The position numbers and the translations under genes are program-made. Positions 51,271 through 58,342 of a stretch of 64,000 nucleotides of DNA are shown here, one piece after another. This DNA is from Mycolicibacterium wolinskyi (GTDB taxonomy: Bacteria; Actinomycetota; Actinomycetes; Mycobacteriales; Mycobacteriaceae): positions 682,001 to 746,000 of the forward strand of contig NZ_LQQA01000015.1 of NCBI RefSeq assembly GCF_002101965.1, read 5' to 3'. Position 1 is the stretch's first letter. Each line of letters starts with the position of its first letter. Under the pieces are notes generated by a model. That model had not been told where the DNA came from. It searched no databases and was given only the letters and a program-made list of their open reading frames with translations.

Positions 51271-51794
51271 TGCGTGGCCGCCCGTTCGATCGCGGTGACG
51301 ATGTTCGGGTACGCCGCACACCGGCAGAGGTTGCCGCTCATCCTTTCGCGGATCTCGTCGTCGGTGAGCACGGGTGTCACCTCAAGGTCGTCGGTCACAT
51401 AGCTCGGCGCGCCCGACTTGGCCTCGTCGAGCATCCCGACGGCCGAGCAGATCTGGCCGGGTGTGCAGTAACCGCACTGGAACGCGTCTTCGTCGTAGAA
51501 CGCCTGGGCGACCGGATGCAGTTCGTCTCCGTGTCCAAGACCGGCGGCCGTCGTGACGTGTGCACCGTCCGCGGCGACCGCGAACGTCAGGCACGTGGTG
51601 ACGCGGCGGCCGTCGACCAGCACGGTGCACGATCCGCACTGGCCGTGGTCACAGCCCTTCTTCGGGGCTGTCGCGCCGAGTCTCTCGCGTAGGGCGTCCA
51701 GCAGCGTGACGCGGTTGTCGACGGTCAGACGGTGGCTTGTGCCGTCGACCTCAAGGGTCACTTCAGTGCTGTGCGCGTGACGGGGCTGGCTCAC
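51267..51794 (-). CDS. aldehyde oxidoreductase 2Fe-2S subunit, PaoA-like
   Basis: A 175-residue small subunit with two [2Fe-2S] clusters: the plant-ferredoxin type in GCDHGQCGSCTVLV plus RVTTCLTF, and the helical type in CGYCTPGQICSA plus GNLCRCAAYPNI. No Tat leader is visible, unlike the periplasmic E. coli PaoA, so the complex is likely cytosolic. It is the first gene of the three-gene operon and starts at a GTG. Confidence 0.9.
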   Translation of the reverse strand: MSQPRHAHSTEVTLEVDGTSHRLTVDNRVTLLDALRERLGATAPKKGCDHGQCGSCTVLVDGRRVTTCLTFAVAADGAHVTTAAGLGHGDELHPVAQAFYDEDAFQCGYCTPGQICSAVGMLDEAKSGAPSYVTDDLEVTPVLTDDEIRERMSGNLCRCAAYPNIVTAIERAATQ

Positions 51795-51836
51795 GGTCGC
51801 CGGGTACCCGTGGCCCCGGTGACCAAACGTCGCGAC

Positions 51837-53066
51837 TCAGCGGGCGGTGTGCTGCGGGGTGGCCAGCACGGCCGCGATCCCCGTCGTCAACGGCACCGAC
51901 AGGGCCAGCGCGATGCCGCCCACCGCTGACCTGGCGATCTCGATGGCCACGCTCTCACTGGTCAACACGTCGCCCAGCGACCGGTTGGCCACGCTGAACA
52001 ACAACAACAGCGGCAGCGCGCTGCCGGCATAGGCGAGCACGAGGGTGTAGACCGTGCTCGCGATGTGGTCGCTGCCCACCCGCATGGCTCCGACGAAGAC
52101 GGAACGCCGGGTACCGCCGTGCTCGGCGAGCTCGAAGACTGCCGAGGCCTGGGTGATCGTGACGTCGTTGAGCACACCGAGCGAGCCGATGATGAACCCG
52201 GCCAGCAGTAAGCCGGTGATCGACACGTTGCCCAGGTAGGTTGCGACGGCGTTGTTCTCCTCCTGCGACAGGCCCGTCAGATGGGCCAATTCTATTGCCG
52301 CCCAGGACAGTAACGCCGCAAGCAACAGTGAGGTCAGCGTGCCGAGCAGGGCCGCGCTGGTGCGCAGGCTCACGCCGTGGGCGAGATAGATGACCGCATA
52401 GAGGATGACCGCCGACGCCACGAGCGACACCGGAACCGCCGAGGCTCCGTCGCGCAGGGCGGGCAGCAGAAACACTACGAGAACGACGAAGGCCACCACG
52501 ATGCCGATCAGCGCGCGCAGCCCACGCCAGCGGGCCACCGCGACCACCACGATCGCGAACGCCACCGCGAGGCCGATGAGCGACCAGCTCCGCTCGTAGT
52601 CGTAGAACGAGTAGGTTGTCGCGCCGGTCGGGTCGACCTGGCGGGTGATCCTGATGTGCTCGCCCACCAGAAGATTGGGCTGGCCAGGCCCGCCGCTGAA
52701 CTCCAGGAGCGTGTTAGCGCCCTCGTTGGGGCCGGAATCGATCGAGATGATCGACTGCACGCAGCTGACATTGTCGCCCTCGGCGGGCTGCGGTACGGAG
52801 GTCAACACCGTGCCGACCGACTGGTCACCGCAGCTCGCCGCCCGAGTGCCCACCACATGCCCGGCCTCGGTCGTCACGGCGCCGCCTTCGGCGTTCTGGA
52901 ACGGCAGCGGGATGTCGACCTTCTGCTGGCTCGGCCACAGCAGCGCCGCACCGGCGATCACGGCGACACCGATGGCGATCAGCAGCCCGACCACGATCTT
53001 GGCGGCCAGCGGGCCGAGGGGAGACGGGCCGCTCAGCGAATGCGAGTGGGAATGCGAATGCGCCAC
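51837..53066 (-). CDS. YibE/F-family membrane protein
   Basis: A 409-residue membrane protein. It begins with a His/Ser repeat (HSHSHSHS), which could bind metal, then a first helix, an external domain of about 100 residues with two cysteines, and about seven further helices ending near the C-terminus. LGNVSITGLLLAGFIIGSLGVLNDVTITQ is the YibE/F core. Transport activity has been suggested for the family but is not known. The GTG start lies 6 nt after a TACCCT box (53073-53078, minus strand), suggesting a leaderless message. Confidence 0.82.
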   Translation of the reverse strand: MAHSHSHSHSLSGPSPLGPLAAKIVVGLLIAIGVAVIAGAALLWPSQQKVDIPLPFQNAEGGAVTTEAGHVVGTRAASCGDQSVGTVLTSVPQPAEGDNVSCVQSIISIDSGPNEGANTLLEFSGGPGQPNLLVGEHIRITRQVDPTGATTYSFYDYERSWSLIGLAVAFAIVVVAVARWRGLRALIGIVVAFVVLVVFLLPALRDGASAVPVSLVASAVILYAVIYLAHGVSLRTSAALLGTLTSLLLAALLSWAAIELAHLTGLSQEENNAVATYLGNVSITGLLLAGFIIGSLGVLNDVTITQASAVFELAEHGGTRRSVFVGAMRVGSDHIASTVYTLVLAYAGSALPLLLLFSVANRSLGDVLTSESVAIEIARSAVGGIALALSVPLTTGIAAVLATPQHTAR

Positions 53067-53104
53067 CCGGACAGGGTAGAGGGCACGGCTGGGACCCCCT
53101 GAAC

Positions 53105-53166
53105 CGCCGAGACCACGGTTTCTGACAGATCTACGCCGAATCTTGTCAGAAAGCGTGTTCTCGGCG
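53105..53166. repeat. 23-bp near-perfect inverted repeat
   Basis: 53105-53127 and 53144-53166 are inverted copies matching at 21 of 23 positions with a 16-nt loop. It lies just after the end of aspC (minus strand) and before the YibE/F promoter, so it may terminate aspC transcripts. Confidence 0.7.
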
Positions 53167-53173
53167 CGCCGGC

Positions 53174-54448
53174 CTACTGCCGGTAGCTCGCCAGGAAGTT
53201 GCCCAGCCGCTCGATCGCACTGGACAGGTCACGTGCCCACGGCAGCGTGACGATGCGCAGGTGATCCGGTGTCGGCCAGTTGAATCCGGTGCCCTGGGTC
53301 AGCAGGATCTTTTCCTGCAGCAGCAGGTCGAGCACGAGTTGCTCATCGTCGTGGATGTCGTGCACTTCGGGATCCAGCCGCGGGAACGCATACAGCGCAC
53401 CGGCGGGCTTGACGCAGGACACGCCGGGGATCTCGTTGAGCTTCTCCCACGCCACGTCGCGCTGCTCGAGCAGCCTGCCGCCCGGCAGCACGAGGTCGTC
53501 GATGCTCTGATGTCCGCCGAGGGCGACCTGGATGGCGTGCTGTGCGGGCACATTCGGGCACAGCCGCATGTTGGCCAGCAGGCTGATGCCCTCGATGAAG
53601 CTGCTCGCGTGTTCTTTCGGGCCGGTGATGACGAGCCAGCCGGAGCGGTATCCGGCCACGCGGTAGGCCTTGGACAGGCCGTTGAAGGTCAGGGTCAGCA
53701 CATCGGGGGCCACCGAGGCCAGGGCGATGTGCTTGGCGTCGTCGTAGAGGATCTTGTCGTAGATCTCGTCGGCGAGCAGCATCAGCTGATGCTTGCGGGC
53801 CAGATCGGCGATCTGCTCCAGGGTCTCGCGGCTGTACACCGCGCCCGTCGGATTGTTCGGGTTGATCACGACGATCGCCTTGGTGCGTTCGGTGATCTTC
53901 GATTCCAGGTCGGCGACGTCGGGGTTCCAGCCCTGCGTCTCGTCGCACAGGTAATGCACCGGGGTGCCGCCGGCCAGCGAGGTCGACGCCGTCCACAGCG
54001 GGTAGTCCGGGGCCGGGATGAGCACCTGGTCGCCGTTGTCCAGCAGCGCCTGCAGGGTCATGGTGATGAGCTCGGAGACGCCGTTGCCCAGATAGACGTC
54101 GTCGACGTCGAACTTCGGGAAACCGTCGACGAGCTCGTAGCGCGTGAACACCGCGCGCCGGGCGCTGGGAATTCCCTTGGAATCGGAGTAGCCCTGCGCG
54201 TACGGCAAGGCCTGGATCATGTCGCGCATGATCACGTCGGGGGCCTCGAAACCGAACGGCGCGGGGTTGCCGATGTTCAGCTTGAGGATGCGGTGCCCTT
54301 CAGCTTCCAGCCGTGAGGCGTGCTCGTGTACCGGCCCGCGGATCTCGTACAGGACGTCCTGCAGCTTCGTGGACTGGGCGAACGTACGCGGCTTCGGGTG
54401 GTGCCCGGTGGTGTGCCACGGCAACTGATGGGTAGTCACGTCCACCAT
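53174..54448 (-). CDS. aspC: class I aminotransferase
   Basis: A 424-residue PLP enzyme matching M. tuberculosis aspC (Rv0337c) in place and size. Sites: NIGNPAPFGF (substrate end), NPNNPTGAVYS, ADEIYDKILYDD and the PLP-lysine loop TFNGLSKAYRVAGYRSGW. Proteins of this group act as aspartate or alanine/valine aminotransferases. ATG 54448 gives the family start; a longer ORF beginning at 54508 is less likely. Confidence 0.9.
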   Translation of the reverse strand: MVDVTTHQLPWHTTGHHPKPRTFAQSTKLQDVLYEIRGPVHEHASRLEAEGHRILKLNIGNPAPFGFEAPDVIMRDMIQALPYAQGYSDSKGIPSARRAVFTRYELVDGFPKFDVDDVYLGNGVSELITMTLQALLDNGDQVLIPAPDYPLWTASTSLAGGTPVHYLCDETQGWNPDVADLESKITERTKAIVVINPNNPTGAVYSRETLEQIADLARKHQLMLLADEIYDKILYDDAKHIALASVAPDVLTLTFNGLSKAYRVAGYRSGWLVITGPKEHASSFIEGISLLANMRLCPNVPAQHAIQVALGGHQSIDDLVLPGGRLLEQRDVAWEKLNEIPGVSCVKPAGALYAFPRLDPEVHDIHDDEQLVLDLLLQEKILLTQGTGFNWPTPDHLRIVTLPWARDLSSAIERLGNFLASYRQ

Positions 54449-54702
54449 GGTCTCATCACCGTCCACTGAATTTGAATTTGCCGATTGTTGAAGTGTCCAT
54501 AACCACATTCCCCGGACCGCCGGGAATTGGCATACGAATTGATTCTGGGGTTTGCGTGCGAAGCGGCTGTGGATTGCCTTGACCGGTCAGCGCGCCTGTT
54601 CGGCGTTGCGCGACGATGGCTGCCAATCAGCAGATGGCCGACGATTTCCCCAGGCCAGGGGCGTCTGAGGCCATCGACCCGACGAACAGGATTGGAATTG
54701 CA

Positions 54703-54939
54703 ATGACGAAATTCGCAGGGCTGCGCATCAATACGATCGCGGCGATATTCGGGGGCGGCGCCGTCGTTTCGATGGGTGTCATCGCCGCGGCGGTCGGTGG
54801 CGCACAAGCAGGCCCGCCCGTGGTGGCGTCGGGTGGGTCGATGACGATCGGCGAGACCACCACGGTGACCTACACCGGGACGGTCGCCCCCGTGGTGGCC
54901 AAGCCCGCCGTGAAGGCGCCGCCCTACGGCGGCGGCTAG
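54703..54939 (+). CDS. small exported protein, 78 residues
   Basis: A short secreted or membrane-held protein. Residues 1-36 look like a signal peptide (INTIAAIFGGGAVVSMGVIAAAVGGAQAG). The mature part of about 42 residues is threonine- and valine-rich (MTIGETTTVTYTGTVAPVVA) and ends PYGGG. Similar small exported proteins are found in mycobacteria; the function is unknown. It is divergent from aspC and convergent with the Fe-S reductase. Confidence 0.72.
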   Translation: MTKFAGLRINTIAAIFGGGAVVSMGVIAAAVGGAQAGPPVVASGGSMTIGETTTVTYTGTVAPVVAKPAVKAPPYGGG

Positions 54940-54957
54940 CACGCCGGCCCGACATAC

Positions 54958-54998
54958 AAGCGGGCGGCCACCTCCGACTCGGAAGTGGCCGCCCGCTT
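54958..54998. terminator. bidirectional intrinsic terminator
   Basis: A perfect 14-bp stem, AAGCGGGCGGCCAC (54958-54971) with 54985-54998, and a 13-nt loop, between convergent gene ends at 54939 and 55014. Confidence 0.85.
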
Positions 54999-55013
54999 GC
55001 GTGCAGTGCTTGC

Positions 55014-55740
55014 TCAGCGCTTGCCGGGACGCTTCGCCCCCGGCTTGATGCCCAGGCCCACGACGGGCGGCTCGGGCTTGGCCGGTTCGGCTTCCGGTTC
55101 CGGAGCCTGCTCAGCGGCCGGTTCGGCAGCGGGTGCCGGGGCCGGTTCGGCAGCGGGCTGAGCCGGCGCGGCGGGAGCCGCCGGCTTGGCCTTCTTGGCG
55201 CCCGGACGGCGTGCACCGGCCGCGATGCCCAGGCCGACCACCGGAGGTTCGGGCTTGGCGGGCTCGGCCGGTGCCTCGGCGGCAGGCGCCTCGGCAGGTG
55301 CCTCGGCGGCGGGTGCGGCAGGAGCCGCCGCAGCAGCGGTCTTCTTGGCGCCGGGGCGACGCGCGCCCGCGGCCAAGCCCAGCCCCTTGACCGGGGCGGC
55401 CGGTGCTTCCGCGGCCGGTGCCTCGGTTTCGGGCGCGGTTGCCGGAGCCGCGGACGCGGCGGGAGCGGCCTTCTTGGCGCCGGGGCGCTTGGCCCCACCT
55501 GCGATGCCCAAGCCCTTGACCGGGGCCGCCGGTGCGGCTGGAGTCTCGGTCGAAGGCGCCTCGGCCGCGGGTGCGGCTGCGGTCTTCTTCGCGCCGGGAC
55601 GCTTGGCGCCGCCGGCCATACCCAGACCCTTGACCGGAGCCGCGGCCGGTGCGGCCGATGCCTCGGCGGCCGGTGCGGCCTTCTTGGCACCGGGACGCTT
55701 GGCGGCGCCCGCCATGCCCAGACCCGTGACCGGTTTGGCT
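55014..55740 (-). repeat. six in-frame GLG-RPGAKK repeats in Fe-S reductase tail
   Basis: Six copies of a ~15-residue basic unit, GLG(M/I/L)AxGA(K/R)RPGAKK, are spaced by 30-60 residues of Ala/Pro/Glu linker. The last copy ends the protein (GAKRPGKR). Confidence 0.9.
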
Positions 55741-58139
55741 TCCGCGGTGGTCGCGGCCGGCGCCTCCTGCGGCGCGGCTTCCTCCTCGACCGCGGGTGCG
55801 GCAGCGGCTTCGGCCTTCGCCTCGGCTTCGGCTCGAGCTTCCGCCCGCTTCTCGGATTCCTTTGCCGCCGTGCCCTTTTCGGGCAGAGTGATGGTGCTCT
55901 TGTCGAGCGAGTTCAGCAGCAGCTGGGCCACGTCGAGCACTTCGGCCTTCTCGACGTTGCGAGCCGCGGCGACGTCGTCGACACCGTCGGTGATCATCAC
56001 GCGGCAGAACGGGCAGCCGGTCGCGATGGTCGATGCGGTGTCCATCGCCTCTTCGGTGCGTTCGACGTTGACGCGCTTGCCGATGTGTTCTTCCATCCAC
56101 ATGCGCGCGCCACCAGCACCGCAGCACAGGCCGCGGTCGGCGTGGCGGGGCATCTCCTTGAGCGTCACGCCCGAGGCCTCGACCAGCTCACGCGGCGCCT
56201 CGTAGACCTTGTTGTGGCGACCCAGGAAGCACGGGTCGTGGTAGGTGACCTCGGGTCCGCCGGTGGACTTGACCGGCACCAGCTTCTTGTCGCGGACCAG
56301 CCGGTTGAGCAGCTGCGTGTGGTGCACGACGGTGTAGTTGGCACCGAGTTGCGGGTACTCGCGGCCGATCGTGTTGAAGCAGTGCGGGCAGGTCACGATG
56401 ATCTTGCGATCGACCGTCTCGACGCCTTCGAACAGCTCGTTGATGGTCTCGACGTTCTGCGCGGCCAGCTGCTGGAACAGGAATTCGTTGCCGGAGCGGC
56501 GGGCCGAGTCACCCGTACAGGTCTCACCGGTACCCAGCACCAGGAACTTCACGCCCGAGGCTGCCAGGAGTTCGGCGACGGCCTTGGTGGTCTTCTTGGC
56601 CCGGTCCTCGTAGGCGCCGGCGCAGCCGACCCAGAACAGGTACTCGAAGCCGTCGAACGAATCCACGTCCTCGCCGTAGACCGGGACGTCGAAGTCGACC
56701 TCGTCGATCCAGTTGGTGCGGTCCTTGGCGTTCTGGCCCCAGGGGTTGCCCTTGGTCTCCAGGTTCTTGAACAGCACGCCGAGCTCGCCGGGGAACTCCG
56801 ATTCGACCATGACCTGGTAGCGGCGCATGTCGACGATGTGGTCGATGTGCTCGATGTCGACCGGGCACTGCTCGACGCACGCGCCGCAGTTGGTGCAGGA
56901 CCACAGCACGTCGGGGTCGATGACGCCGCCCTGCTCCAGGGTGCCGACGAGCGGGCGCAGCGCCTGCTCGGGACCCGAGCCCATGATGCGTTCGAAGCCG
57001 GACTCGGGAACGTGGGCGTGTGCGTGCTCTTCGTCGTGCTTCTCGCCGCCCACCTTTTCGCCCAGCCCGCCCTCGGGCGTGCTCTCCAGCGGCGACGGCT
57101 TCTCGCCGAGGATGTAGGGCGCCTTGGCGAACATGTGGTCGCGCAGGTTCATGATCACGAGCTTGGGCGACAGCGGCTTGCCGGTGTTCCACGCCGGGCA
57201 CTGCGACTGGCAGCGGCCACATTCGGTACATGTCGTGAAGTCGAGGTAGCCCTTCCAGGTGAAGTCCTCGATCTTGCCGCGGCCGAACACCGCGTCCTCG
57301 GCGGGATCTTCGAAGTCGATCTTCTCGCCCTTGTGCTCCATCGGCAGCAGCGGGCCGAGGCCGTCGGGCAGGCGCTTGAAGGTGACGTTGATCGGGGCCA
57401 GGCCGATGTGCAGGTGCTTGGAGTGCAGCACGATCAGCAGGAAGGCCAGCATGACGCCGAGGTGGGCCAGCAGCGCGATCGTCTCCAGCCACACGTTGGC
57501 GGTGTGTCCGAGCGGCGCCAGCAGCGCGGCCATGCCGTCGGAGAAGAACGCGCCGGACTGGTACGGGAAGTCCTCACCCAGCACGTTGACGGCCGCGCCG
57601 CGGAACACCGCGTAGGTCGCGATGACCAGGAAGATCATGAACAGGATCAGCCAGGCGCCACCGGTGTGCGAGCCATAGAACCGGGACTCGCGACCGAGCT
57701 GCTCGGGGTTCTTGCGGATACGGATGATCGAGAACACGATGATGCCCGCGAGCACCGCGACGGCGAAGAAGTCCTGTAGGAAGCCCAGCACCGGCCAGCG
57801 GCCGACGAGCGGGATGTGGAACTCGGGGTCGAACAGCACGCCGTAGGCCTCGAGGTACACCGTGGCGAGGACGAAGAAGCCCCACATGGTGAAGAAGTGC
57901 GCGATGCCGGGGATCGACCACTTGAGGAGCTTCGACTGGGCGAAGACTTCCTTGTTCTGGTTCAAGAAGCGCTGGACGAGGTGGTCCTTGCGTCCGCGCT
58001 CGTCGCCGACCGTTTGCCCGGAGTTGATCAGCTTGGTGAGCCACAGGATGCGCTTGGCGGCGAACACCAGCACGACGAGCGTGGCGAGCACACCGAGAAT
58101 CAGCCGCGACAGAACGAGCGTGTGTTCGAGACTCTCCAC
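55014..58139 (-). CDS. membrane iron-sulfur reductase (HdrD/GlpC-like, Rv0338c-like) with repeated tail
   Basis: A 1041-residue membrane protein. The first ~240 residues have about six helices of a heme-binding NarI/cytochrome-b-like domain. A ferredoxin dicluster follows (CTECGRCQSQCP and CTNCGACVEQCP), then two CCG domains (CPHCFNTIGREYP; DRGLCCGAGGARMWMEE). So it should pass electrons between a quinone and a soluble partner; the partner is unknown. The last ~230 residues are Ala/Pro/Glu-rich and hold six GLGxAxGAKRPGAKK-type repeats. It is about 160 residues longer than Rv0338c (about 880). GGAGG 7 nt before GTG 58139 sets the start. Confidence 0.88.
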   Translation of the reverse strand: MESLEHTLVLSRLILGVLATLVVLVFAAKRILWLTKLINSGQTVGDERGRKDHLVQRFLNQNKEVFAQSKLLKWSIPGIAHFFTMWGFFVLATVYLEAYGVLFDPEFHIPLVGRWPVLGFLQDFFAVAVLAGIIVFSIIRIRKNPEQLGRESRFYGSHTGGAWLILFMIFLVIATYAVFRGAAVNVLGEDFPYQSGAFFSDGMAALLAPLGHTANVWLETIALLAHLGVMLAFLLIVLHSKHLHIGLAPINVTFKRLPDGLGPLLPMEHKGEKIDFEDPAEDAVFGRGKIEDFTWKGYLDFTTCTECGRCQSQCPAWNTGKPLSPKLVIMNLRDHMFAKAPYILGEKPSPLESTPEGGLGEKVGGEKHDEEHAHAHVPESGFERIMGSGPEQALRPLVGTLEQGGVIDPDVLWSCTNCGACVEQCPVDIEHIDHIVDMRRYQVMVESEFPGELGVLFKNLETKGNPWGQNAKDRTNWIDEVDFDVPVYGEDVDSFDGFEYLFWVGCAGAYEDRAKKTTKAVAELLAASGVKFLVLGTGETCTGDSARRSGNEFLFQQLAAQNVETINELFEGVETVDRKIIVTCPHCFNTIGREYPQLGANYTVVHHTQLLNRLVRDKKLVPVKSTGGPEVTYHDPCFLGRHNKVYEAPRELVEASGVTLKEMPRHADRGLCCGAGGARMWMEEHIGKRVNVERTEEAMDTASTIATGCPFCRVMITDGVDDVAAARNVEKAEVLDVAQLLLNSLDKSTITLPEKGTAAKESEKRAEARAEAEAKAEAAAAPAVEEEAAPQEAPAATTAEAKPVTGLGMAGAAKRPGAKKAAPAAEASAAPAAAPVKGLGMAGGAKRPGAKKTAAAPAAEAPSTETPAAPAAPVKGLGIAGGAKRPGAKKAAPAASAAPATAPETEAPAAEAPAAPVKGLGLAAGARRPGAKKTAAAAAPAAPAAEAPAEAPAAEAPAEPAKPEPPVVGLGIAAGARRPGAKKAKPAAPAAPAQPAAEPAPAPAAEPAAEQAPEPEAEPAKPEPPVVGLGIKPGAKRPGKR

Positions 58140-58160
58140 CGAAACGCCTCCATTTCGCGT

Positions 58161-58176
58161 GTTACCGGTCGGTAAC
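58161..58176. promoter_or_regulatory. palindromic operator, copy 1
   Basis: GTTACCGGTCGGTAAC: 7-bp perfect arms around GT, 22 nt upstream of the Fe-S reductase start. It is TetR-like in form. Confidence 0.7.
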
Positions 58177-58185
58177 TTGAGCATG

Positions 58186-58201
58186 GTTACCCGTGGGTAA
58201 C
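58186..58201. promoter_or_regulatory. palindromic operator, copy 2
   Basis: GTTACCCGTGGGTAAC: 7-bp perfect arms around GT, 25 bp centre-to-centre from copy 1. The pair suggests cooperative binding by one regulator at the Fe-S reductase promoter. Confidence 0.7.
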
Positions 58202-58342
58202 TTAGCTTCCTTCAGCTCATAGTGACATTTGAGAGTTTCCTCCCGCTACCGAGGCTTACCTAACTTGGAGGCCACTGTGGGATAGCTCTCACCGCATCGA
58301 CGGTGGCCAACGGCCGCCTGCGATGGTCCTGGCAAACAGTCG

